Shown here: positions 14,597 through 22,281 of the stretch, in pieces
How the letters are laid out: each line of letters begins with the position of its first letter
Numbering within the stretch: the stretch's first letter is position 1
NCBI GenBank assembly: GCA_036504075.1
Contig: DASXVX010000036.1
Location: 1 to 25,795, forward strand
Source of the DNA: DASXVX01 sp036504075
GTDB lineage: Bacteria; Bacillota; Sulfobacillia; Symbiobacteriales; Symbiobacteriaceae
DNA length: 25,795 nucleotides
Direction of reading: 5' to 3'
The notes under the pieces: generated by a model
The model's database searches: none
Told to the model about the DNA's origin: nothing
What the model saw: the letters and a program-made list of their open reading frames with translations, nothing else
Position numbers and translations under genes: made by a program

Positions 14597-17002
14597 GTGG
14601 CAGCCTGTCCTTATTGCGGCTACAGCCCGATTGAGCCCGAAATTGAGGTCTGCCCGTCCTGCCGGGCGCCCCTGGGCTCCTTTGCCCTGCCCGCGGGCGC
14701 CGTCCTGCAGGAGGGCAAGTACCGGGTGGATAAGGTTCTCGGACAGGGCGGTTTCGGCATTACCTACCAGGGTTGGCATGACGCCCTGGCGTGTCGCATT
14801 GCCATCAAGGAGCTGTTCCCGGAAGGGTCGTTCCGGCGGGGCCGTACCTTACAGACGTCACGGCTGCTGGGCACGGCAGGGTTTGCCGAACAGAAGCGGG
14901 CATTCGTGGACGAGGCCCGGACACTGGCGCGCTTCAGCCACCCCGGCATTGTCCGCGTGCTGGATGTCTGCGAGGAGAACGGCACCGCCTATCTGGTGAT
15001 GGAGTACCTGGAAGGCGAGACGCTGGCCAGGCGCATCGTCCGGGAGGGCAAGCTGGCACCGGCCGTGGTGCTGCGGCTGGCAACGGAAATCGGGGACGCG
15101 CTCAGAACCGTCCACGGCGCCAACCTGCTGCACCGGGATATCAAGCCCGACAACATCTTCCTCACCACTGACAAGCGGGTGGTGCTGATCGACTTCGGGG
15201 CCGCCCGCAGCTTCGTGCCGGGCAAGACCCAGCACCACACCCGGCTGGTGACGCCGGGCTACGGGGCGCCGGAGCAGTACACCTCGGAAGCCCGGTTCGG
15301 CCCGTACACCGACCTGTATGCCCTGGGCTGCACCCTGCACCACGCCCTGACCGGCATCGTGCCCCCGCCGGCCACCGACCGGATGATGGGGGCCAAGGTG
15401 CCGCCTCTGCCCCGCGACGTGACTGACGCGGTGCGGAGCGGGCTGGAGAAAGCGATGAGCATCGTGGTGGAGGACCGGCCCCAGGATGTCGCGGCCTTCC
15501 TGTTGCTGATCGTCCCCGGCTACGTCGCACGGGACCCGGCCCGCTCGGAGGAGCCGTCCCGTCCGCAAACGCTGGTCCATGCCGAGGCTCCGGCCGAGCC
15601 CGGCCCCATCCCGGAGACCGCAGGACCGGCCGTTCCGGCGCCGTCCACGCCTGACCAGCCTGCCCGCCGGCTGCTCAAACCGGACCTGCCCCCGGGCGGA
15701 CCCTTCAAGCCCGACGTGCCGCCGATGCCGCCGGCCCCGCCCGAGGCTCCTCGGCCCGAGGTGGCGATGCGGATCCACCAGCAGGTGGCGGCCGCCCGGG
15801 ACTTCCCCGCTCCGCCGCCGGCCCGGCCGCAGCCGTCTCGCCCGTGGATCAGGTGGGCCATCGGGGCAGCAGTGCTGGTGGTGGCAGGCGGTGGTGCGGC
15901 CGCTCTGACGCTGTTCCGCAGCGCACCCGAGACCGCCAAAGCCCCGGAGATCGCCGTGACGGCTAAGCCGTCGTCGCCCACCCCGACCCCGACGCCAAGC
16001 ACACCACCGTCGGACAACACGTCCGGGTCCGCGACACCGGCGCCAACCTACACCCCGCCGCCCGACCAAACCCAGACGGCTCCCACCCAGCCAAAGCCGG
16101 GTACCTACGAGCCGCCGGTCGCTCCGACCCAACCGACCCGGCCCACGGGCTCCGGCGAAACGGGCTCTACCAAGCCCCCGACCACGCCGACCGCACCGAA
16201 ACTGCCGCCGCTGCAGATCACCGACAAAGGGTACCAAGCGGTCACCCAGAATTCGGCCGTGATCGTCTGGACCACCAACCGCCCGGCCAACTCTTTCGTC
16301 ACGATTTTCGACGGCCTGCACTCCCTGGACTTCGGCCAGGACGACCTGGCGCTCAATCATCGGGTCACCGCCTCTGGCCTGCAGTCGGGTACCCTCTACA
16401 CGGCCACCTTCCGGTCCAAACTGGGCACTGAGAACGTCTCCGGACAGGTCTCCTTTGCGACGGCCTTCCCGGAGCTGTACATCACCGACTGGTTCGTGGA
16501 GTCTGTGCCAGGTGGCGTCATCGTGACCTGGACGACCTCTCGCCCCGCCAGCTCATTTGTTTCGGGGATTGAGTACTCATCGGGGCTGGGCCAGGTGGGG
16601 GTGGACGAGCGGGGTCTCGCCCACCGGGTTCAGATGAACGGATTCGCTCTCGGACAGGTTTACCTTATCCAGATTCGGACCGGCGACACCCGAGACACCG
16701 TGACGCTGCCCCTGACGGTCAGGACGGCCGACCCTGGCACCAACCTGAACCTCATCGCCTTCCGGGTCGATACCAGCGATTACTCGGCGACCATTACCTG
16801 GGTGACGGACAATCCGTCCAACTCGTGGGCCTACCTGCTGCCCACGACAGCCACCAGCCCCCGTTTCGGGGGCGATGAACAGACCCGGCTTCACCGGGTC
16901 ACGGTCACGGGACTGACCACCGGTACAGCCTACCAGGTGCAAATCTCCTCTGAGAACTTGCAGGGCAGGTTCCGGCAAAACCTGAGCTTTACGACGGACT
17001 AG
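14597..17002 (+). CDS. Transmembrane Ser/Thr protein kinase with zinc-ribbon N terminus and repeated ectodomain
   Basis: This 801-aa protein starts with a zinc ribbon (CPYC...CPSC, residues 4-22). A kinase domain (about 42-305) follows with Gly loop GQGGFGITY, catalytic Lys in IAIKE (K71), HRDIKPDNIF (D181), DFGAAR (D199) and YGAPEQY, so it should be active. A proline-rich linker (about 315-410) leads to one membrane helix (about 416-438), then a Thr/Pro-rich stalk. Three fibronectin-III-like repeats (about 530-620, 621-712 and 713-801) each contain a W-T-(T/D)-(N/S)-(R/N)-P-(A/S) signature. The start is GTG after GGAGGAGG. The kinase domain is cytoplasmic and the repeats lie outside, suggesting an envelope sensor. 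Confidence 0.95.
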   Translation: MAACPYCGYSPIEPEIEVCPSCRAPLGSFALPAGAVLQEGKYRVDKVLGQGGFGITYQGWHDALACRIAIKELFPEGSFRRGRTLQTSRLLGTAGFAEQKRAFVDEARTLARFSHPGIVRVLDVCEENGTAYLVMEYLEGETLARRIVREGKLAPAVVLRLATEIGDALRTVHGANLLHRDIKPDNIFLTTDKRVVLIDFGAARSFVPGKTQHHTRLVTPGYGAPEQYTSEARFGPYTDLYALGCTLHHALTGIVPPPATDRMMGAKVPPLPRDVTDAVRSGLEKAMSIVVEDRPQDVAAFLLLIVPGYVARDPARSEEPSRPQTLVHAEAPAEPGPIPETAGPAVPAPSTPDQPARRLLKPDLPPGGPFKPDVPPMPPAPPEAPRPEVAMRIHQQVAAARDFPAPPPARPQPSRPWIRWAIGAAVLVVAGGGAAALTLFRSAPETAKAPEIAVTAKPSSPTPTPTPSTPPSDNTSGSATPAPTYTPPPDQTQTAPTQPKPGTYEPPVAPTQPTRPTGSGETGSTKPPTTPTAPKLPPLQITDKGYQAVTQNSAVIVWTTNRPANSFVTIFDGLHSLDFGQDDLALNHRVTASGLQSGTLYTATFRSKLGTENVSGQVSFATAFPELYITDWFVESVPGGVIVTWTTSRPASSFVSGIEYSSGLGQVGVDERGLAHRVQMNGFALGQVYLIQIRTGDTRDTVTLPLTVRTADPGTNLNLIAFRVDTSDYSATITWVTDNPSNSWAYLLPTTATSPRFGGDEQTRLHRVTVTGLTTGTAYQVQISSENLQGRFRQNLSFTTD

Positions 17003-17021
17003 AAGCCGGTCCGAATATGAA

Positions 17022-17074
17022 GCCGCAAGCGCCTTCCTATCTCCAATAGGTGAGTGCTTGCGGCCGCTTTTAGA
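17022..17074 (+). terminator. Probable terminator of the vWA-PP2C-kinase operon
   Basis: GCCGCAAGC (17022-17030) pairs with GCTTGCGGC (17056-17064). A smaller inner hairpin CCTAT/ATAGG lies inside the loop. CGCTTTTAG follows, so the T tract is short. It sits 20 bp after the kinase stop. A second weaker hairpin (ATCAAGC/GCTTGAT at 17089-17117) lies in the rest of this gap, which otherwise holds nothing I can name. Confidence 0.55.
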
Positions 17075-17195
17075 CCAGAAACCTCGGCATCAAGCCCCCC
17101 GCCGTGACCTGCTTGATCGTTTCTTTGGTCGACTGTGCTCAGAGGCTTCTGGCCGTCAGTCCGCGGAAATCCTGTCATGGATAGACCTGGGAAGC

Positions 17196-19523
17196 CTACG
17201 CACCGTGAATCTCCGCGACCAGACCAATCCCCACATCGGTGACCGGGATCTGGATGATCAGGTCGCCCCCTTTCTGTTCCCACGGAACCGGCTGCTGGTT
17301 GACCGTCACCGCAGTGGGAACCCCGTGTCCCCGCAGCCGAATGATGACTTCGGTCCGTGCGGGCCGATAGTTCCCCACCGGCGGCGCCACCGTCACCACC
17401 GTCGCACCGACGTGCACCCGGCTGGTGACACGCGTCACGCTCCAGGCGCCCTGCAGGTAGTCCTGGCTGCTGCCATCATCTTCATACACCTCACCCGTGC
17501 CACTGCCGAACACATCGAAGGTCAGCGCCGTCGCCGGCTCATCGGTGTGCTGCACGGCGGGCCCGAGCGGGAGAATCGCGCCCTGCCGCACAAAGAGCGG
17601 AATCCGCGCGAGCGGGGCATCGGCCACAATGTACTGCTCCCCTGCGTGCAGGGCGCCCGTCCAGTAATCCACCCAGCCACCGCGCGGCAGGTAGACCAGC
17701 CGCCTGGTGGCGCCCGGTTGATAGACCGGGGCGACTAGCAGGTCGGCCCCCAGCAGATACTGGTCGGACAGGTTGTGGGTGTGGGGATCGTCCGGATACG
17801 CCAGCAGCAGCGGCCGCATGATCGGCAGCCCGGTGCGGTGGGCCTCGGCAAACACGGTGTAGATGTAGGGCAGGAACCGGTAGCGGAGCCGAATCGCTTC
17901 TGCCACCAGCGCCTCGGTCTCGGGCCCGAACGCCCATGGCTCCTGATTCCGGGTGGAGTCCGCGGCGTGGTTCCGGAAGAAGGGGGTGAACGCACCCAAC
18001 TGGGTCCACCGGACCAGGAGTTCCGCCGTGGTATCGCCGCCAAACCCGCCGCAGTCGGTGCCCACGAAGGGCACCCCCGACAGGCCCATGCCGAGGCAAG
18101 TCGGGACCGACTGGAGCAAGTGCTCCCACCAGGAGTTGTTATCCCCCATCCACACGGCCGCGTAGCGCTGGATTCCGGCGTAACCGGAGCGGGTGACCAG
18201 GAACGGCCGTTCCTGCGGCCGGCGTGCGGCGAGACCTTCGATCGTCGCCGCAGCCATGGTCAGGCCGTAGAGGTTGTGCACCATGGCATGCGGCTGCTTG
18301 CGGCCAGACTCCCCCTGCAACAAGTCCCCGGGCACGGTGCCCTTGTACAGGCCCTCGGTCGCGGGCGCGGTGAAGTTGGCAGGCTCATTCATGTCGTTCC
18401 AGATGCCTGCCACGCCCGGGTCCAAAAGTGCGGCGTGCCGGCGACCCCACCATTGGCGGGTCGTATCCTGCAAAAAGTCGGGGAAGGCGGCTTCCCCGGG
18501 CCACACTTTGCCCACGTAAACCGCGCCGTCGGGGGTCGTCATGAAGTGGCTCTGTGCGAGGCCCTCTTCATAGACCGGGTATCCGGGGTCGACCTTGACC
18601 CCGGGATCAACGATGGTCACCACGCGCAGACCCATTGCCCGCAGGTCGGCCAGCAGTTGCGCCGGGTCGGGAAAACGCTCGGGATCCCAGGTGAAGACAC
18701 GGTACCCATCCATAAAGTGAATGTCCAGGTAGATGACGTCGCACGGAATCTGCTTGGACCGAAACGCATCCGCAATCTCCCGCACCCGCGACTCGGGATA
18801 GTAGCTCCAGCGGCACTGCTGGTAGCCCAGGCTCCATTTGGGCGGCAGGGGCATGCGCCCGGTCAGCTCACTGTAACGGGTAACGACCTGCCTGGGGTCA
18901 TCCCCCACGATCACGTAGTAGTCCAGTTCGGCTTCGGCCGTCTGGAAGCGCAGGTGATCCGGTTGGGTCTTGCCCAGGTCAAACTGCGTGAGCGCGGGGC
19001 TGTCCAGGAAGAGGCCGTAGGCAGCCCCCGGCTGAACCGCCAGGTAAAAGGGAATCGCCTGGTACATGGCATCCCGGCCCGGATGGTGCAGCGGGTCGTC
19101 GGTGGCCCACTGGGTCACGGTTTCGCCGCGCTTGTCGAGAAAACCCATCCGCTGGCCCAGGCCGTAAATGCGGGTGTCCGGGGCCAGCCACTTGGTTGCG
19201 GCGGCACCGTCCGGCGAAAACGCCGCTCCGGGGAGGGCATCCACCAGCACCGGCTTGCCATCAGCCGTGGCGATGGTGAGATGGAGGTCACGCTTGCGCA
19301 CGGTCACGTGGAGACCAGGCGCTTCGCCACTCGTGGTCAGAATCAGCTCCTCCGGGGTCTCGGCCACCGTGGCCCGGGTGCCGGGCCAGTCCTGCCGGAC
19401 CACCGCCCAGGAGGAGCGCTCGGCCAAGGGCTCGGGTCCCACCCGCACCCGGATGATGTTTGGCCCCAGCGCAGCCACAGACAGGTGGCAGCCCGGGATT
19501 TCCAGCGACAGATAACGGATCAC
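17196..19523 (-). CDS. Alpha-glucosidase, glycoside hydrolase family 31
   Basis: This 775-aa enzyme has no signal peptide and is probably cytoplasmic. An N-terminal beta-sandwich precedes the catalytic barrel, which carries DVIYLDIHFMDGYRVFTWD, the nucleophile motif GIWNDMNEPANF, and the GDNNSWWEHLLQS segment whose Asp is the family's acid/base. The FVGTDCGGFGG and FFRNHA motifs are also present. C-terminal beta domains (about 560-775) follow, including the usual FDVFGSGTGEVYEDDG segment. It would remove terminal alpha-glucose from oligosaccharides. The start GTG at 19523 is chosen because GGAGGAGG stands 7 bases before it and the protein starts normally with IRYLSLEIPG. Upstream reading belongs to another frame. 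The GTG overlaps the stop of the upstream small gene (TAGTG). Confidence 0.95.
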   Translation of the reverse strand: MIRYLSLEIPGCHLSVAALGPNIIRVRVGPEPLAERSSWAVVRQDWPGTRATVAETPEELILTTSGEAPGLHVTVRKRDLHLTIATADGKPVLVDALPGAAFSPDGAAATKWLAPDTRIYGLGQRMGFLDKRGETVTQWATDDPLHHPGRDAMYQAIPFYLAVQPGAAYGLFLDSPALTQFDLGKTQPDHLRFQTAEAELDYYVIVGDDPRQVVTRYSELTGRMPLPPKWSLGYQQCRWSYYPESRVREIADAFRSKQIPCDVIYLDIHFMDGYRVFTWDPERFPDPAQLLADLRAMGLRVVTIVDPGVKVDPGYPVYEEGLAQSHFMTTPDGAVYVGKVWPGEAAFPDFLQDTTRQWWGRRHAALLDPGVAGIWNDMNEPANFTAPATEGLYKGTVPGDLLQGESGRKQPHAMVHNLYGLTMAAATIEGLAARRPQERPFLVTRSGYAGIQRYAAVWMGDNNSWWEHLLQSVPTCLGMGLSGVPFVGTDCGGFGGDTTAELLVRWTQLGAFTPFFRNHAADSTRNQEPWAFGPETEALVAEAIRLRYRFLPYIYTVFAEAHRTGLPIMRPLLLAYPDDPHTHNLSDQYLLGADLLVAPVYQPGATRRLVYLPRGGWVDYWTGALHAGEQYIVADAPLARIPLFVRQGAILPLGPAVQHTDEPATALTFDVFGSGTGEVYEDDGSSQDYLQGAWSVTRVTSRVHVGATVVTVAPPVGNYRPARTEVIIRLRGHGVPTAVTVNQQPVPWEQKGGDLIIQIPVTDVGIGLVAEIHGA

Positions 19524-19783
19524 TACGTTTCCTCCTCCACGGCGGCCTCTTCCGTGACCAACCGCCCATACGGATGAATCACTTCCAGATCGGCCCCTTC
19601 CGATCCTGCATCCGCCTCCGGTGACCGCGGCAGATACAGGCGCACCACCCTGCGCTTTGGCGCCTTGCCCCGGTTTCCCATGCCTTCGCCGAGTGTACGC
19701 CCCACGGCTAGATCCAGCGGGGGAAACCCATAGGTGTCTGCAGGAAGACCACCCGCAAGCCACTCACGCGCGGCGACCTGCAC
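19523..19783 (-). CDS. Small hypothetical protein translationally coupled to the GH31 gene
   Basis: From GTG at 19783 the frame encodes 86 aa ending AAVEEET, and its TAG overlaps the GTG of the alpha-glucosidase gene by one base. The sequence (REWLAGGLPADTYGFPPLDL..., a basic PKRRVVRLYLPRSP and an acidic end) looks like a real soluble protein. The frame stays open further upstream, but that part is Ser/Arg-rich and seems non-coding. No good ribosome site marks a start, so the N terminus is uncertain. The overlap is the main argument for a real gene. I do not recognise the family. Confidence 0.55.
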   Translation of the reverse strand: MQVAAREWLAGGLPADTYGFPPLDLAVGRTLGEGMGNRGKAPKRRVVRLYLPRSPEADAGSEGADLEVIHPYGRLVTEEAAVEEET

Positions 19784-19832
19784 CGTGATCTGCCACCAAG
19801 AAGAAAACCGGGGGCACACCCGCATAAGAAGA

Positions 19833-19855
19833 CAGAGCCGGGCGCCCCGGCTCTG
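19833..19855. other. Perfect 10-bp hairpin between divergent genes
   Basis: CAGAGCCGGG (19833-19842) and CCCGGCTCTG (19846-19855) pair around CGC. No T tract follows on either strand and no gene ends here. It could shape the leader of the minus-strand small gene/GH31 operon, or be a protein site. Confidence 0.45.
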
Positions 19856-20000
19856 GTCGTTTACTCCGGCTCCGTCGGGTGAAGGTGCCGCAGCTCGACA
19901 AAAACACCTTTCCCCCGAGCCGCAGGACGGGTATGATCGGAGTTGTAGGCAAATCGTTGTGGCCAAACCGGTTGTACCCAAACCATTTGGAGGCGATTCT

Positions 20001-20558
20001 TTGGCCGATGACCGACTGATCCAGGCCGCACGGGCGGTCCTGGCGGACTTGACGCCGCTGGACTTCGACTGCGGCGTGCTCTGCGGCCAGAAATGCTGCA
20101 AGGACTACGCCCCCGACGTGGGGGTTTACCTGCTGCCCGGCGAGCTGCCGCTCTTCGACGGCACCGAGGATTGGCTCACCTGGCAATTTCACCGGACCGA
20201 TGACTACGACTTTGCGCCGTCCTGGTCGAAACATCCGCACATTCCGTTCATGCGCTGCCACAGGCTCTGCGACCGGGAGAAGCGGCCGCTGCAGTGCCGG
20301 GCCTACCCGCTGGCGCCTTACCTGAACGAGGACGGGACCGTGGACGTCCGCTACGACCCATTTGCCGAGGGAGTCTGCCCGCTGGTGGAGCGCTACCGGG
20401 TGGACCAGCTCCGGCCGGAGTTCGTGGCCGGGGTCAGGCAGGCCTGGGCGATATTGATGCAGGACCCGGAGCTGCTGGACCACGTCCGCTGGCTGACGGA
20501 GCAGTTGAAGGCCTGGGCCGAACTGCCCCACATTGATCTGGCGGAAGAGGCGACATGA
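20001..20558 (+). CDS. YkgJ-family cysteine-cluster protein
   Basis: This 185-aa protein has the family's cysteine pattern: FDCGVLCGQKCCKDY near the N terminus (about 18-32), then MRCHRLCDREKRPLQCRAYPLAPYL (about 83-107), and a later Cys in GVCPLVE. These cysteines are thought to bind a metal or Fe-S centre; the function is unknown. The start is TTG at 20001, with GGAGG 7 bases before it. The frame upstream is open but shows no coding character. Its last bases overlap the next gene as ATGA, so the two are translated together. The pair may mean a repair or metal-linked role, but that is a guess. Confidence 0.88.
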   Translation: MADDRLIQAARAVLADLTPLDFDCGVLCGQKCCKDYAPDVGVYLLPGELPLFDGTEDWLTWQFHRTDDYDFAPSWSKHPHIPFMRCHRLCDREKRPLQCRAYPLAPYLNEDGTVDVRYDPFAEGVCPLVERYRVDQLRPEFVAGVRQAWAILMQDPELLDHVRWLTEQLKAWAELPHIDLAEEAT

Positions 20559-21088
20559 CGGCGGGGCTCAGAGGCGACCTGGGGTTGCCGCCGCTGCCGG
20601 ATTATTTGCAGCCGGGACTCAAAGTCGTGTTCATCGGGTTCAACCCCGGCGAGCGGTCCGCACAAGTCGGGCATTACTACGGCTACCCGGGCAATCGCTT
20701 CTGGTGGCTGCTCTGGCAATCCGGCCTCACCGACCGGCAACTGTTGCCCGCGGAGGATGCCGGCCTGCCGGCCTACGGCTACGGGATCACGGACCTGGTG
20801 GACCGGCCCAGCAAGTCCAGCGGCGACCTGGCCGGCTGGGAGTTGCGCTCCGGCCGGGAGCAACTGCTGGATAAGCTTCGGGCATTCCGGCCGCAGGTGG
20901 CCTGCTTCAACGGCAAGGGCGTCTACGCGGCGGCCGCCGGCGTCAAACGGGTGGCGTACGGCTTTCAGCCGGACTCCCTGGTGACCGGCGTGCAGGATTT
21001 CGTGGCCGCCAGCCCCAGCGGGCGGAACCGGGAGCCGGTGAGCGAAAAGCTCAGGCTCTATCGGGTGCTAAGAGTGCATATAAAATAG
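20555..21088 (+). CDS. mug: Mug/TDG-type mismatch uracil (thymine) DNA glycosylase
   Basis: This 177-aa enzyme of the uracil-DNA glycosylase superfamily cuts uracil or thymine from G:U or G:T mismatches. Motif 1 is VFIGFNPGERSAQVGHYYGYPGN's first part (FIGFNPG, about 26-32). The family usually has GINPG, and Asn at this place is the catalytic residue. NRFW (about 49-52), the FNGKGVY strand and VAASPSGRN (motif 2, about 147-155) follow. Length is normal. The start ATG overlaps the TGA of the upstream gene. There is no obvious terminator after it. Confidence 0.92.
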   Translation: MTAGLRGDLGLPPLPDYLQPGLKVVFIGFNPGERSAQVGHYYGYPGNRFWWLLWQSGLTDRQLLPAEDAGLPAYGYGITDLVDRPSKSSGDLAGWELRSGREQLLDKLRAFRPQVACFNGKGVYAAAAGVKRVAYGFQPDSLVTGVQDFVAASPSGRNREPVSEKLRLYRVLRVHIK

Positions 21089-21112
21089 CATTCCTATGCG
21101 AAGTTTTTATCG

Positions 21113-21118
21113 TATAAT
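21113..21118 (+). promoter_or_regulatory. Probable -10 box for the DUF47 gene
   Basis: A perfect TATAAT lies in an AT-rich island 55 bp before the GTG start. The -35 region is poor (TTCCTA at 21091-21096, 16 bases upstream), so an activator may be needed, or the match may be chance. Confidence 0.45.
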
Positions 21119-21173
21119 TGACTGCATGGAGCCCTAACGAGTTGGGCGCTTACGCCACGAGGAGGAACAGAGC

Positions 21174-21797
21174 GTGCTGTTTCAGAATTCCAAAGACCAG
21201 ATGTTCTTCGAGCTGCTGCGGTCGGCGGCGGACAACGCCGTGGATGTCGCCAACGTGCTCGAAGAGTTGTTGATCGACCCGTCCCGCTTTCCGAAGCTGG
21301 CCCCGGCGATCAAGGATCTGGAGTCCAAGGGTGATCATTTCACCCATGATCTGTTTGCCCTGATCAACAAGTCGTTCGTCACGCCCCTGGAGCGGGAAGA
21401 TTTGGCTGCCCTGGCCGTGGACATCGACTCGGTGGTGGACGGCATGGAGGCGGCGGCCTCCCGCATTGCCATCTATCAGGTCAAGGAGAGCGACAAGTTC
21501 CTGAAGGCGTTCGCCCAGGTCCTGAAGTCGCAGGTGGCAGAACTGGTCGCCGCCATCGACCTGGTGGCCGGGCACAAGTTGCTCTTCGTCCGGGACCGGG
21601 CGTACCAGATCAACACGCTGGAGAACCAGGCCGACGACATTCTCCGGAGCGGGCTTTCGGCCCTCTTCGAGAACGCCAAGGCCGATCCGGTCAAGTTTAT
21701 CACCATGAAAGAGATTTACGAGACGCTGGAAGAGGCCACCGACCGGGCGGAAGACGTCGCGGTCACCCTCGAAGGCGTCGTCATGAAGCACGCCTGA
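21174..21797 (+). CDS. DUF47 family (PhoU-like) protein
   Basis: This 207-aa all-helical protein shows features of the DUF47 family: FFELLRSAADNAVDVANVLEEL, the LESKGDHFTHDLFALINKSF helix, TPLEREDLAALAVDIDSVVD (about 69-88), and the C-terminal KEIYETLEEATDRAEDVA segment. These acidic helices resemble PhoU metal sites. Members usually sit beside a PiT-type phosphate transporter and are thought to regulate it. Here no transporter follows, and a terminator ends the unit. The start is GTG, with GGAGGA about 8 bases upstream. Confidence 0.93.
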   Translation: MLFQNSKDQMFFELLRSAADNAVDVANVLEELLIDPSRFPKLAPAIKDLESKGDHFTHDLFALINKSFVTPLEREDLAALAVDIDSVVDGMEAAASRIAIYQVKESDKFLKAFAQVLKSQVAELVAAIDLVAGHKLLFVRDRAYQINTLENQADDILRSGLSALFENAKADPVKFITMKEIYETLEEATDRAEDVAVTLEGVVMKHA

Positions 21798-21818
21798 TCT
21801 TTCTCGCTACAGCGAAGA

Positions 21819-21854
21819 CCCCCGCCTGGTGCACACACCGGGCGGGGGTTTTTT
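21819..21854 (+). terminator. Rho-independent terminator
   Basis: CCCCCGCC (21819-21826) pairs with GGCGGGGG (21841-21848) and six Ts follow. It ends the DUF47 transcript 22 bp after the stop. Confidence 0.92.
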
Positions 21855-21933
21855 GGTTGCGTCCGGGCGGGCTTGATTATCCTGTGAAATTATCGAACTA
21901 ATCCGAACGGCCAACGTAATTTCCGGTAGATTC

Positions 21934-22247
21934 GTGACGAAACCGCTGTACTCATTTTTGGTCTCCTGGCGCTGACCATCGACCTCGGGCTGGTTCCGCA
22001 GCGGTGGGCCGAAAATCACGCTCTTCAACCCGCATTTCGTCCCGCTGACCCGGCTGGACGAAGCGACCGGGTTTGGCGTGGTCCAGCCGTCCAACTACGA
22101 GTTAGCGGACCGGTCGCCCCTGCACGTGGCCGGGTTTGCCCGGACGTCGCGTTCGAGGCCACGGACCGGCCTGAACGGGGCTTTGTGATCTTCCAAGGGG
22201 AGGAGGCCGGCACGCTGCTGATGGTGCCGGTACGCTTCCACCGATAG
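21934..22247 (+). pseudogene. Decayed paralogue of the downstream Gmad2-domain gene
   Basis: From a GTG at 21934 the frame is broken by TGA at 21973. From 22006 the same frame reads ITLFNPHFVPLTRL...VVQPSNYELADRSPLHVAGFAR. This aligns without gaps over 39 residues to NPNYVPPVAL...VLVEPRAG...MMVSGFAR of the intact gene downstream (13 identities, plus many similar residues). The frame then shifts by -1, about 40-50 residues are lost, and the end reads GFVIFQGEEAGTLLMVPVRF before a TAG at 22245-22247. That end matches ATVILLNEKTGEKISVPVHF of the intact copy. The stop, the frameshift and the internal deletion together mark a dead gene. The remaining gap (21855-21933) holds nothing I can name. Confidence 0.8.
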
Positions 22248-22281
22248 CAGTTGGGGTAAAGCACGAGGAGGGAACATTGTC

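Noticed and set aside
14858..16360. Long minus-strand open frame (500 aa) opposite the kinase gene
   Set aside because: Antisense shadow rich in Arg and Gly. The kinase motifs lie on the plus strand.
11629..17002. Anti-phage defence island
   Set aside because: vWA, PP2C and kinase genes occur in some conflict systems, but there is no MoxR, nuclease or other effector here. The Tad neighbourhood fits better.
17775..19577. Long plus-strand open frame (600 aa) opposite the GH31 gene
   Set aside because: Antisense shadow. The minus strand carries the full GH31 catalytic motifs.
19833..19855. Rho-independent terminator at the perfect hairpin
   Set aside because: No T tract on either strand and no gene ends there, so it was kept only as an unexplained hairpin.
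19908..19937. Promoter for the YkgJ-mug pair (TATGAT at 19932)
   Set aside because: The -10 is reasonable but there is no recognisable -35.
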